A DNA stretch of 64,000 bases from Sisyra terminalis. Lineage: Eukaryota; Arthropoda; Insecta; Neuroptera; Sisyridae. Location of the stretch: positions 51,785,701-51,849,700 of the forward strand of contig OY292275.1 of assembly GCA_958496175.1 (NCBI GenBank), in the 5' to 3' direction. The position numbers were made by a program, and so were the translations under genes. The notes under the pieces are model-generated. The model worked only from the letters and a program-made list of their open reading frames with translations. It had not been told where the DNA came from and did not search any database. Shown in pieces: positions 13,732-25,230 of this stretch. Numbering within the stretch: the first letter of the stretch is position 1; every line of letters starts with the position of its first letter.

Positions 13732-14308
13732 AGATATTATAAAGAAACTACAATTAACTGGAAAAAAATATTTTTACAGCGATACCAAACTTGCTTCATG
13801 GTTAAAAAAAATATTTTTCCAAAAATTTTTTTTTCTTAAAAACTAATTGAAATAGTGACTTGAAACTTATAGGATCTTCATATTTTGTTACCTACTATAC
13901 ATATTAACAAAATATTATTTAATTTCATTTAAGGAGTCAATTCCCTATGCATGTTCTCCTTGGCCCCTTACTTTTATTGTTTGCGGAATTAGTTTGATTA
14001 AGATCAATAGACTTATTGAAATAGCAGTACTAAGTTCCAAAAAAAATATAAGTAAGGGGCCAAGGAGAACATGCATAGGGAATTGACTACTTAAATGAAA
14101 TTAAAAAATATTTTGTTAATATGTATAGTAGGTAACAAAATATGAAGATTCTGTAAGTTTCAAGTCACTATTTCAATTAGTTTTTAAGAAAAAAACATTT
14201 TTGGAAAAATATTTTTTTTAACCATGAAGCAAGTTTGGTAACGCTGTAAAATTGTAGTTTTAAATTTAGTTAAAAATTGTAGTTTCTTTATAATATCTAA
14301 TTTTTAAA
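13732..14308. mobile_element. Fold-back element with ~250-bp near-perfect arms
   Basis: The left arm (about 13732-13982) and right arm (about 14049-14308) are inverted copies. Matching landmarks are ATTATAAAGAAACTACAAT against ATTGTAGTTTCTTTATAAT, CATGCATAGGGAATTGAC against its complement, and GTAAGGGGCCAAGGAGAAC. Only about 65 bp separate the arms, so the RNA or single strand would form one long hairpin. There is no open frame of interest. The left-arm frame at 13627-13839 is chance. The superfamily is not determined. Confidence 0.8.
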
Positions 14309-14366
14309 TAAAGTTTGTATTTATTATTGAAATAAGATTTATACAGAGAAATTGGGCAACACAATA

Positions 14367-14976
14367 CAGGGCCTGGTCATAGGATTAGATGCATTAAGGA
14401 TTTTATACAAAATGTACATATTCTACTAAATTTAATTTAATAAGGTTTACTTTTTACATTATAAAAAGTTGTATTGAAATTTAAGAAATATATTTTCTGG
14501 ATAAGAGTAAGCCCTTGTTTATTATCCATATTACCCTACTTTAGGATAATAGCCTTGACTTGAAACCTATTGAAAATATGTGAAAATTGCTGAAGAAAAA
14601 AATAGCCAAAAAGGTGGTCACAATAGAAAACTTGCACTTAGAAAAAATATTCACATATGGAATTATCATCCACAAATACGGCAGTATTGTCCTACGTAGA
14701 CAGCATATTGCGTAGAATGGGAACTTAAATATCAGTAAACGGACTTTTAATTAAATATTAAATTTAGCTCACCCGAATTAAGAAGATGCTTAATAATTTG
14801 ATGGTAAAAAAATATTTTTTTGTAAATATGATTTTTGGTTACGTTAGTTGGTAATAAGCGTAATAAATAAAATTTATATACGAAAGTTAAACTCAATCAA
14901 AAATATGGACCTTACCTCTCTTATTTCAGATTTTATACAAAATCAATAGCACGTCTATTAATATGGCCAAGGACTG
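14367..14976. mobile_element. Deleted Tc1-like transposon with TA target duplication
   Basis: The ends are inverted repeats: CAGGGCCTGGTCAT at the left, and the complement of ATGGCCAAGGACTG at the right. Each is immediately flanked by TA (14365-14366 and 14977-14978), the Tc1/mariner target. Inverted similarity extends inward to a shared TTTTATACAAAAT block (about 14402 and 14931). Between them, about 14540-14640 on the plus strand translates to a broken C-terminal transposase segment with the KPIENM and KLLKKKIAKK wording. It corresponds to the DLNPIEN...LK region near the last catalytic acidic residue of Tc1-type transposases. Stops interrupt it and most of the catalytic domain is missing, so this is a dead, internally deleted copy. 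Confidence 0.8.
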
Positions 14977-14979
14977 TAT

Positions 14980-17900
14980 TTCAAATAATTTTCGCTGGAA
15001 TTAGAAGAAAACAAATAAGTAAAAGAAAATAGTTTTGTTAATATTTTATGTATTAGATTTATGGATGGTTTAAAAGAAGTATATCCTTAATTAAAGAAAT
15101 ACACAAAAATATTTTATTTCATTGTTATATATCGTATTGATGAATTGTTACAATAAAAAATGTTATTATTATCAAATAATATACATTTTCACGTAGAAGG
15201 TTTGCTAGACATTACGTTAAAATGTTTTCCTATTTTTGATTTGCAAATCACATAAACATTTTGCAAAAAAAAAACTTGTTTTTTATCAACTTCTTCACTT
15301 ATTATTTAAAATAGGCTTTTAAGTTGTCAGTTAAAAGTTTTTTTTATCCTCACCGATTATTTAAACATGATTTATTTCTAAAATACTTTCAATACCGTTT
15401 TACCTTAGCACTGGCCTATCCAACATGCAAGGCTCTTTCTTCAGCCCACGGACTTGTTAAATTTTATAGTCATCTATGTATAATTATTACTAATGAAAAA
15501 TTCCATTGGTGCGCTGCGGAAATAAAAATCTTAAATTTGGCTCTCCACAAAATCGTTTTGGACATTTCTGCTTTAATATCAATGGAATAGTTATTGAAAA
15601 TTCAGTTAATTTATTTTTTACGATAACTTTTTTAATGGTTATTTACCTTTGCTTAAATACCTTTAAGGTTTTTAGCATTATATGGTTTCCAAAGTCTGTA
15701 AGCCAAGAGATATTGAGGATTGATATTTGACTACCAATATTTGGAATTATTTTATTGAAGTTCAGGTAAATATTTTCATACTTAATTAAATCAATAGAAA
15801 AGGAAAACAGTAAGTCGGATTATGAACTCCTCCAAAAGTATCCTAGGAAAGTTTTAAAGAATTTTCTTTAATCTTAAATAAATAATAAATTTTAGGCCCT
15901 TTATACTCCATGATATTGTAAATTTTACTTTAAAAATAGAAAAAATGTTTCTGTAAATGATCGATAAAGAATAAAATTTTTTGAATTTGATTTATAAAAA
16001 TAATTGCTGGAAAATATTTAGCTTTAGTCAGCAGAAAATATATTTTAAAATATGGTAATTCCAATTTATTTAATTGCCTTAATACAAACTATACTTCTGA
16101 GGATTAGTAAACTAAAACACTTTTTTAGTTTTTCAAGTTAAAAATCCTTTTTTTTTAATTATTTATATTTTTTTTTGTCTAAGAAAAATAAAGGTTTATA
16201 ATTTGAAAAGCCATTAGCTGACTTTTATTTTAACATATTATATATTTTATTATTGAAGACACATTATTGGCAAATGATTGACTTAAATTACCATTTCTTA
16301 AATAATGTATTCTATATAGCATATATCTTTTACGATAACCTACATTTGAACAACAAAAGACCATGAAAGAATTACGTAAAATTTATAGAAATTAACATTT
16401 TAAGTAATTTTTGTTGGTGGTTTTCGAGATAAAGGGGAAATCAACAAATCACATTTATCATATTTCAACAGATAAAAGTAATATTGTATACTATTTCGAA
16501 AATGGACTAATAAATTGTCGCTGTCGAAATAAAATGTGACATTCAAACAGTTTGACAGTAATCAGGACCCTGAAATAGGTTTCAGAAACTTTATTGCTAC
16601 GGGTCGGAAATCCTTTCTAGTCCTTTTATTGTGAAAAATTCGGTACAATATAGCTCAGGGGCTGTAAATTTGGATAAGTGATTTCGTTTGGTTTTGTCAT
16701 ATTTGTAGATTAAATAAATGTTAATGAATAAAAACTGTTTGTAGGGATTATAACTTAATTTATCTAATTAAGTTATCGTTCAAAACATTTATTGAATTTG
16801 CTCTCTTTATAAAATCATTGATGTGCATTGAAACATTAATTATGTAATCATCATGTATCAATTACCTTTAAATCGAAATTGCAAATAAATTAAACTTGTA
16901 GGTGGTTAAACCGACACTTCGTAATTCGGAAGTGGAGTTGGAATTATCTTCATTATAAACTTGATTTCCGATTCGATTGCTATATTGCGTAGTAAATATA
17001 TACGTTTTATGAGTTATATTAAATTCAAATTATACTTAGAACCATTTACGGTTTTGCCCTAGATCGAAATATTACACAAACGGAATTATTTAGTCACATA
17101 TTTGATAGATATCGGCTGTAAATTTGTAGGTTTGACAAAAATATTTTTTGACTTCTACAGAAAGAGTACGAATTTATTTCTCTAAAGTTTTAATAAATAA
17201 TGATTTTCGTAAACTAGTTTATAATACAAAATATTACTGGAATAATAAGCAAATACAATTTCAAAAAAATTCTTCTTTATTGCATTTTCGAGTGTACTTA
17301 TATTGGAATATATTCTATGAAAATTTAAAATCGATTCGGTAAATATTCTTAGAAATATACGCTTAATTGTAAGGACGCTCTTTAGCAAGGTAAAAACGTC
17401 TTATGAAATTTGGAATGCAATTTTTTACGAAAACAGCGTTTTCAAAATTGGTGATTATAAATTCTCAAAAACAAACTTCTTCAGATGTATGTTTGAGGGA
17501 TTAATCGAATTATTGAGATTTCTAATAATTATTTCTGTTTTCTTATACAGTTTCAAAATTACGAAATTAAAATTTCGTCAATTGTTTCAATCTATTCCTT
17601 GATTTATCATCACTAATAAAATCTTTTGTTTATTTTGGTTTGGAATAATCACATCAAGAAATATTTAGTTATTACCAAATGCTTTTTTTGCAGATCCTCC
17701 AGGAGATCATCTATAACATTCTTACAAATGAAAATGCTACATAGTTTTAAAAGTTAGGTACCACTACATTTATTAATTTACTTCTTATATTTGTCAAGAA
17801 AATCCCTTTCCAGAAAAAAAGAACCTCATAAGGAAACCCGTTTTTATTTTAAAGGAAGTATTATCCAAAATTGTTAAGGAAAATATTTCGTATTCTAACT

Positions 17901-18470
17901 ATTGCAATCGGGTATCTTATTCAAACCAATTTTTGTTTGAGTATTTTAAATATTTATTCATCTTCATTATTTCACAATTTTTAACCGGAAAATTGAAAAG
18001 TTAATATAATAAAGGCCAAATTTTAAGATTTTAGAAATATATTTCTTGCCTTATTTTCTATTAATTTAAATTTAAAACTTCTTTGTATTATTCCGAGGCC
18101 TGCTTAACAGTGCTGCAAATGCTTACCATATGCAAATTGATTTCTTTCATCCTTTTTTTTATCTTGCAAAGATAGTACGCTACCTGCCTTCTAGTGGTTT
18201 TCCTACATTACTATATAGAAGTTCAAAGAACGCACCTTCCAAATTAAAAGTGGCGTAAATATGAAACCGGAATTTACCAATTGGTCAAATTTACCAAATC
18301 ATGTAATTGATGGATTTTTTTTGTTTGGATATCTGACAAACATTTGCAATTTTGCAAAAGTGTAAATTTCTTACGACTTCACATTTTTTAATAGCATTGA
18401 ACATGTTGAGTTTTGTACCTAAAAAGTTTTGTACCTATTACCATTTAAACAAAAATCATTGCAATATCGC
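14980..18470. other. Long AT-rich intergenic stretch, no gene seen
   Basis: About 3.5 kb with no supported gene. Overlapping frames at 15324-15730 and 17148-17388 have no homology I recognise and lack splice or codon-bias support. On the minus strand around 15515 there is a good acceptor-like TTTATTTCCGCAG, but the frame after it closes within about 13 codons. Confidence 0.45.
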
Positions 18471-18479
18471 ATCGAATAC

Positions 18480-19060
18480 TTGTAAAAGCTGCGTTGAGCA
18501 TACTCTTAGGAAATCTCTGAGTTTAAAGGAGTTTTTAAAATTTGAAATTCGTGATATCGATGTGGACAATGTAAAACGTGGAAAATCACTGAGAAAGTTT
18601 GAAAACATCGAATTGTAAGAGTTATTGGATGAGAATGGTAATCAAATGCAACGACAACTTGCAGTTGTAGATTTGAACCAAGCTTTAGCGTGAAAAATGG
18701 ACTGCATATCAAAATAGTCTATACAAAGATCAATAGATGATGTTGCATAGTAATTCCCCTGGCATCACAACAAAACGTGTGAAGCCTATGATTGACGAAT
18801 TCAATTTGGAAATATTTTAGCATACTTATTCCCCAGATCATTACTTATTTTTATCGATGGGATACGGAATTATTGGTCTACGCTTCAAATATAAGGAATA
18901 TATACAAAAGTGACTAGGTGATCAGTTTTGCTTAAAAGATAAGCAATTTCTTTGTTATGGTATTCACAAATTGTCAGTAAGGTGGTAAAATGTACAGTTA
19001 TTAGAGGGAATATTCACAAATTGTCAGTAAGGTGGTAAAATGAACAGTTATTAGAGGGAA
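18480..19060 (+). pseudogene. Mariner transposase relic, internally deleted
   Basis: Reading forward, about 18540-18660 encodes fragments equivalent to the mariner helix-turn-helix region (IDVDNVKRGKS...ELLDENGNQMQRQLA). A deletion follows. About 18740-18880 then gives MLHSNSPGITTKRVKP...TYSPDHYLFLSMGYG, matching the HDNARPH...YSPD...DYHLF catalytic block of mariner transposases. About 18945-18985 gives FLCYGIHKLSVRW, the family's C-terminal (GIHKLPERW) segment. Several stops and the missing middle show it is dead. In the catalytic block the usual first aspartate reads as serine (HSN for HDN). A tandem duplication of about 50 bp (about 18960-19008 and 19009-19057) repeats the C-terminal segment. 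Confidence 0.8.
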
Positions 19061-19061
19061 T

Positions 19062-21385
19062 TATTATAAATAAAATAAGAATATTAATGTTGAAATAATG
19101 AAGAGTTATTTTAAGTATATTAACACATCTAGTAGATTACCAATAGCTTCAAAGTCGAGGAAATGTTTGTGATATACGGATAAATGATCGCAAACGAAAA
19201 AATTACCAATTTCTTAAAAATAACTGTCAGTAGCACCTTCATTACAATTTTTGAAATTTTAGTCTATTTTTTTTTTCAGTTTTTGAATAATGGCAATATT
19301 TAAGTCTTGGCTTTTTCTTCGCTATTATTAGCAGTAATTAAAACAGAAATTAATTTCCGTTTAGTAGACGCAAGTGTTCCGCGCAATTTTCTTGATTGTT
19401 TTTCTTGAAAAGAAAAATAAATTTCCTCTATAAATAAACCACAGTTTCAATTAATTAAGAGGAGTTTAATAATGAAAATGTATTATGAGGTGACAAGTAG
19501 GTGGTGTAGGGGCAAACGTTTTATAATATTTATATAAATTAACGTTGATAACTTTTTTTAATGCCATTTTTCCTATTGCTTCGTAAATTGTCATTCCTCT
19601 TTTTTAAAGGATCATATTCACCAGAACTTAGATTTGAAAAATTCATTAAATGTAATCAAACTAATTTTCTGCCATTGTTTTCCGAGATTAAATTACTCAA
19701 TATTTTTGATTTAGTTAAAAAAATAGTTTTTTAAATGATTTTTTTTAAATGGAAGAAGTCAGAGTTTTCAACACAATGTTATACAATATTTTATTAAAAC
19801 TTAATGGTTCTTTTCCAAAATGGTTTAAATTTTTTAATGATTTTATTAAGCGATTGTTGTATTGCCTAAGTGGCGTAGCAGTATGGAGGCGACAAAATTA
19901 CATACCAAATAAATTTTCTTGTGATTTTTTATAATGCATTTCTTTCGAAAAGTGTTTTGGAATGTCTACAAACTTTAGAGCAAATATTTTCAGTAAATTA
20001 CTATATAAGGAGGTAGGGAATTTGATTCGTGCCTTGGGCTACGTTATTATTAATATTTGTTTTAACCAAGGTGTTTTGATAAAACTTTATCTTTTCTGGC
20101 AATTTGGATACAGAATAATTTTCAGTAATAATGTGTAATTAGTAGGTAGGTATATACCTTTTCTTTAATGTTATTGAAATAAACTAAATAAATGTATGTA
20201 TAGATTTGACTGTATGTTTTTCCAAATTTACCTACACTTATATAAACAATCAATATTGATATCAAGAATTTTGTTTTTAAATACCAGAAGGTATTTGAAA
20301 CATACATAATGTTCTCCAAAAAGCGTTTTTTTTTTCATGAATTGTCTATAAAGTTTGCAAAACGAGTTTATCTTCAATATTTGTTTTCATCGTTTCTTAT
20401 AATTTTTTAAAATTGAATTCATCATATTATTATTTGAATGTTGAAGAACAATGAAAAAATTATAGTAGCAAGTTAAACAAAATTATGAAACATTATAAAA
20501 ATAAAACACGTTTTGATCAGCCAACAGTGAAAATATAATGAACCCACATTTATAACATTAAGATAAGATAAAGAGTCGATTGAAATTTGAAAATATTTTC
20601 TCAATTTTGGCTGCGACTTAATTAATATTCCACCGGAGGCATCAATGCTTAATGAGTATTATAGTTTCTTTTAGGACAATAATAATTTTAACATTCGCTG
20701 CACATAACAATACAAATAGAATTTTATATGAAATTTTTGAGTTGGTGATTTATTGACATACTTGTTAGCAAAAATGTTACCAAAAAATTTTGTTGTCATT
20801 AACCGGGTTTTTTGTTGAACGTAAATTTGTATTTTTACGCAATTAAAAAGGAGGTATATTTGACAAAAAAGGTATTTACTATATTATTCGTTTTGCGGTA
20901 GACTTCTTAATAAAAAGCTACTGACATTTAAAATAATGTAGAAATTATAGATTGTTTACTTTTTGTGAATATAAATTTTAATTGTTGACTTTAAGGACTG
21001 CTTATTGACATTACTTGACATTCAGTTTCGCATTGTTTGCCAAGTGGTATTTAATGTGAAATGATTGGAGGTTATTATCACTGTATAGTGCTTGTACAAG
21101 CGGTGAGTCGAGAGTAATTGATATGTTTGTACGTAATTATTGGGTTAGAGGAAAAATTGAAAAAAATATCAACGCCAAAGAAAAATAAATAAAGACATGT
21201 ACATTACCGTATAAGTGGTGAAATCCAGTCGAAGAAGAAGTGATGGAAATGTTGTGTTTTCAAATCTGTCGAATAGAATTAAATCACTGGATTTGATAGC
21301 ACATGAAATGAATTAAAACTGTAAATAATAGCTGAAAAGGCACTTGTACGGAGCAAAGTTGGACAACATTTAGCGACTCGCGTCT
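19062..21385. other. Intergenic DNA, nothing firmly recognised
   Basis: AT-rich, with no transposon or RNA gene identified. If the candidate exon that follows belongs to a minus-strand gene, this stretch would be part of its first intron. I found no convincing next exon in it. Confidence 0.4.
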
Positions 21386-21523
21386 TTACGACCACTGAGA
21401 AGTCACGACCTCGACGGGTCCTTGGGTGGACACCGCGAAATTATAGCGGTCCTGGTAGCGCGGGTTCGCTGTCTGTTGATCGGAGTCTCCACACCATACC
21501 ACTTCATCATACATACCAGCCAT
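21386..21523 (-). CDS. Candidate first coding exon, unidentified protein (45 codons)
   Basis: On the minus strand an ATG at 21523 opens a 45-codon frame ending in TAA at 21388-21386. The product begins MAGMYDEVVWCGD, continues through NPRYQDRYNF and ends VEVVTSQWS. It is acidic and compositionally balanced, unlike the Ile/Lys/Phe-rich chance frames elsewhere. Third positions are GC-rich (CCG CGC TAC CAG GAC CGC, then GCG GTG TCC ACC), in sharp contrast to the flanking AT-rich DNA. A plausible donor, GTAAAG, lies at 21389-21384 just before the stop, so the exon may be 21390-21523 (44 codons plus 2 bases) and continue elsewhere. The opposite strand is also open but has no ATG and is Ser/Pro/Arg-rich, as antisense of coding DNA often is. 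I do not recognise the protein and assign no function. It could also be a relic. Confidence 0.4.
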   Translation of the reverse strand: MAGMYDEVVWCGDSDQQTANPRYQDRYNFAVSTQGPVEVVTSQWS

Positions 21524-21529
21524 GGGCCA

Positions 21530-22086
21530 ATATACTTTTCAATTGGTCACAATATATAAAAACCAAAAATATATTTGCTCTTCGTCATTTGGATCTGTGA
21601 GGTCTTATCCAGTTCTTCTACCATGTGCTTAACAGTGCTGCTTGGATTGTTCATTTGCGTGTTTACATATTATCTTTTTAAACTATCCAACATATTAAAA
21701 GAACTTGAATTTTTAATTTGGTTGCAATGAAATCAACATATTTTAACCAAGTTTTTTAATCATTGTTCATAAAGAATATCGTTATCTGTAGGCAATGTTT
21801 TAAATGAATACTTTATGCTTCAGTTTGAATCCCTTTATACAATTTGGAAAACAAATTTTGTGTTCCCAATTATGAAAGTTTAAAAAAAAAATAGGATAAT
21901 CTTTTGCATACTATAAAATCCTTAAACTTCTTACAAATGAAATGATGGAAATGACTAAAGTGAGGCAATCATTAACTCTAAACAATAAAAAATTTATTGA
22001 TCAAACTAAAAACAATATTAATTAATAAGTGATCAATATTTTTATAATAGATAATAAATTCAGATCTCAACTTTTATATTTTTTAA
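21530..22086. other. Flank of the candidate exon, no other feature seen
   Basis: If the preceding frame is real, 21524 onward on the minus strand would be its 5' untranslated region or upstream intron. An AT-rich TATATAAAAACC block at about 21554 is present, but I cannot tell a promoter from background. Confidence 0.35.
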
Positions 22087-22440
22087 ATAAGAAGACAATT
22101 CAGGTTGTTTAAGATCGGTTTTTTTAATTAATATTTTTATTATTCAATTAGCTACGTTTCGTTACTAATCGTAACTTCTTCAGGCTTCTTGATTCACAAA
22201 AATAAAATATTTTTAGTTTAAATTCAATAAATAAATAAAAATTAAAAAATATTAAATAAAAAAAATAAAATTAATTTTTATTTATTTATTGAATTTAAAT
22301 TAAAAATATTTTATTTTTGTGAATCAAGAAGCCTGATGAAGTTACGATTAGTAACGAAACGTGGCTAATTGGATAATAAAAATATTAAATAAAAAATAAA
22401 AAACCAAAAGATCTTAAATAACCTGAACTGTCTTCTTATT
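22087..22440. mobile_element. Fold-back element, family A (copy 2, both arms complete)
   Basis: The element starts AATAAGAAGACAATTCAGG and ends with the complement. Both arms carry the hairpin motif in opposite orientation: minus strand 22151-22184 and plus strand 22332-22365 (CCTGATGA, stem GTTAC/GTAAC, GAAACGTGGC). The two arms are about 150 bp each and together form one palindrome. No coding capacity. Confidence 0.8.
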
Positions 22441-22454
22441 ATTTTTATAATTAA

Positions 22455-22985
22455 TAATGTTCTTGGGAACTAAAACATAACAACAATGCTTTTTGTTCAA
22501 AGCCAAATTACACAAATAAATTTATTTTCGCTGTTCAGCATAAAACTGAGATAACAGTGTTAAAAAATACATAAAAAGAATCAACGCATCAAGTCTTTGG
22601 CTTTTTTGCACATAATTATGCCTAAGTCTTGTTTTATTCGTCTAAAAAAGCCTCACAGCTTTGCAAAATCCTGGTTGCTTAGGGAGGTTGGGGGTGGGGG
22701 TGGGTAGAGGCTTTTTTAGACGAATAAAACAAGACTTAGGCATAATTATGTGCAAAAAATCCAAAGACTTGATGCGTTGATTCTTTTTATGTATTTTTTA
22801 ACACTGTTATCCTCTTCACAGCGAAAATTAATTTATTTGTGTAATTTGGCTTTGAACAGCATGCATTGTTATTATATTTTAGTTCTCCCAAAGAAGTTGG
22901 AAATAAATACCAACGAAATGTTGAGATGATTTGAAAATTTAACGTCTTATTATTTGAGTCCAAGTTCCCAAAAACATTATTAATT
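22455..22985. mobile_element. Fold-back element with G-rich loop
   Basis: The left arm (about 22456-22655) and right arm (about 22708-22985) are inverted copies. Shared landmarks are CAAAGCCAAATTACACAAAT, GCATCAAGTCTTTGG, CATAATTATGCCTAAGTC and TTCGTCTAAAAAAGCC with their complements. The loop contains GGTTGGGGGTGGGGGTGGG. The right arm has an extra stretch (about 22886-22960) that includes a hairpin motif on the plus strand (22888-22925): stem GTTGG/CCAAC followed by GAAATGTTG. A 24-bp piece of the loop flank (CAGCTTTGCAAAATCC) recurs inverted at about 23009-23033, so the insertion has a layered history. Confidence 0.75.
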
Positions 22986-23040
22986 ATTTACCACACCATG
23001 GATGAGAGCAACCAGGATTTTGCAAAGCTGGGAGACTATT

Positions 23041-23614
23041 GTAATGATTTCACTAAAAAAAAAGTACACCAATCTACAAAATCCTCATTCTATTTTTTCA
23101 TTATTCTCGTAAACTAACTGATTTAAAAAAACGATTCTTTTTTGTAAGCTCCATTAAAAGAAATCTAATAGTTTAATTTCACGTTTCTTTTTTTGAATGT
23201 ATAGATTGATCATTCACTTTGTTTATTATATATTTGGTCTTAAGTACAAACGTAGAATGTTAGCAAATACAAGACGCATATTATCAGTTTAAAATGACAA
23301 ACTAATATTTATTTTAAGCAAATCAATAAAACAAGATATCAAATGATTGAATATTTAATAGCAATAAAAACGTACAAGCCGGTCACGACTTATTTGTTTT
23401 GATTTCCAATTCTAAGAAATATATGAAAGGGTTGAAAGATTGTTTCAGAATTTCACTTATTAACTCGCAACTATAGAAAACTATAATTTTGTGATTATTA
23501 AAGAAGAAAAATTGTGGTATTTCCTTACATTTCTTGATTTTAGTTTACTATTCCTCGTATACAAACCAAAAATTGCGAGAAATATATTTATATTTGTAAA
23601 CCAAATCCATGATA
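23041..23614. other. Intergenic DNA, nothing recognised
   Basis: AT-rich, no gene or clear repeat structure seen. Confidence 0.45.
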
Positions 23615-24155
23615 GACTATTTATAATAGAAGAATGGCTGGATCAATTTTTATGATCAATGCTTTACTGGATTCATCTACTCCTAGGCTATCAGAATAAC
23701 TATTTGAAAATCTATAAAATTATGAGTAAATTGCAATTTTAAATAAATTAGGTTTGACATATTCTGCAATTGTTTGCTCACATTACGCTCTTTTACACAT
23801 TATTTGTAATCATTGATGCCTGTGGTTTGCGAAAAACGTTTAGCAACCGTTTGGATTTTATTTTTTGAATTTAAGCGTCAAATTTATTAGAGTTTTATTA
23901 GAAACCCTATTTTAAGGGTATTATTATGTGCAATGATGCAATTTAAAAGATCTAATGTTTTCAATACATTAATAAAATAAAACCAATTTTCGTAATATTT
24001 TCCGTGCTGATATTTAAAGAAATATGGTCGAAATAGTGATAGAGTTCAGTATTTTTTTATATTTAGCAAAGGCATAAAATGTGTAAAAAGTATTGAAAGG
24101 GTAGAAATTATTTTTTAAATCAGAAACAGTAGTAAATAACTACAAGAAAATCAAA

Positions 24156-24830
24156 ATCACCCAAACTATTTTGGGTACCAGGTCACAAAGAGAGTTACTA
24201 GAGGAAAGACAAATTAGTTAAAAGAAACATGTTTAAACTTTCATCCGCCATTTTAAAGTTTCAAAAAGGATTACTAGAAGAGGTCACTAGAGCATAGACA
24301 AATTAGTTAAAAATAAAAACTCTCAAACTTTCATCTACCATTTTAAAGTTTCAGAAAAGAACACTGAAGGCAAGGTTTATAAAATACCTAGGTGGCCTCA
24401 TGGTGGCTACATGATGGATACGTGACGTATCCAGAAGAAATTCGTACATATCTTCAGACTGATTCAATTTCAAAATTCTTCGTATGACGTCATTTTTTTT
24501 TTCTAATGGAGCAACCTGTGTAATTTACAAACCTTACACTGAAGGTACAAAGAAATGAAGACTATACCAAAAGAAGATAAACTAATTAATGAAAGAACTC
24601 CTATTAAATTACACATCGTAATATGGCTTAAAAACTATGGTTTACTCTAAGCTACAGCAGAGAAAGGATAAAAATTATTACGAGAATAAGATTGGAACAT
24701 CACTACAGCACAGTAAAACTGTTACATTGTACTGATGCAGAAAGGTGGGCCACTTTAACCATGTACTGAAATGTCAAATGATAAAAAATAAACAAGTATT
24801 CTGTTTAAAAAAGTACTCAAGAAACTAGGA
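24156..24830 (+). pseudogene. LINE ORF2 3' fragment (RNase H and C-terminal region)
   Basis: At 24156-24190 the frame SPKLFWVPGHKES matches the conserved WVPGHKG block of the RNase H domain carried by Jockey/I-group LINEs. At about 24672-24710 the frame IITRIRLEHHYS matches the RLRTGHT-like segment found near the C-terminus of the same ORF2 type. Stops and frameshifts lie between. A tandem duplication of about 90 bp (about 24199-24270 and 24290-24361, shared GACAAATTAGTTAAAA and CCATTTTAAAGTTTCA) and a MITE insertion have further disrupted it. Confidence 0.6.
24371..24536 (+). mobile_element. 166-bp MITE with 9-bp target duplication (copy 1)
   Basis: It begins CAAGGTTTATAAAATACCTA and ends in the near-complement (TAATTTACAAACCTTA), giving terminal inverted repeats of about 20 bp. 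The flanks CACTGAAGG (24362-24370 and 24537-24545) are identical, a 9-bp target duplication. Other copies lie at 31027-31178 and 37765-37929. The internal sequence contains GTGACGTATCCAGAAGAAAT and ATGACGTCAT. The 9-bp duplication suggests the Mutator-like superfamily, which is an inference from duplication length only. The last base is A where the other copies have G. Confidence 0.85.
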
Positions 24831-25230
24831 ATACATTCTCAGTAAGCATCCAGATTTTGACTAATAGCGATCTAAAGGGTGAATTGGTTGAAAGAACAAT
24901 ACAACCTCGAGAGATATAAACCGTCCGAAATAAAAATAAGCTTAGAAATATGTTCAAAAACTCATGAATAATTGAGATTTAATGAAGTTTTGTAAGTATA
25001 TGGGGCTTAATATGCTCAATGTTTTTAAAGGTATAAATCAATATATGGTATGTAAAATAAAATGTAATTTTAAAAACACACTTAATTTTTATAACCAAGC
25101 ATAAGTATGAATATGTATTATATCTATATTAATAGCTAAAAATGCGGCAATATTACCGATATCAATTAATGTTTACAATTCAATTTTAGGTGATATGAGG
25201 TTCCTTGGGTTCTCTAGTATGTTTTCGAAA

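Larger units (their letters stand above)
23615..25230 (+). repeat. Dispersed repeat, family R2, split by a LINE fragment
   Basis: Sequence at 23615-23880 matches 57780-58025, with shared blocks GAAGAATG-CTGGA, TTAGGTTTGACATATT and GCCTGTGGTTTGCG or close variants. Sequence at about 24950-25230 matches about 58110-58390, with shared blocks AAGCATAAGTAT and GGCAATATTACCGATATCAA. The later copy has these two parts only about 100 bp apart. Here they are separated by roughly 1 kb containing a LINE fragment and a MITE. No transposase or RT of its own was seen, and the class is unknown. Confidence 0.65.

Noticed and set aside
15324..15730. Two overlapping frames with slightly higher GC
   Set aside because: No start context, domain or exon partner. 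On the opposite strand a good acceptor-like sequence leads to a frame that closes within about 13 codons.
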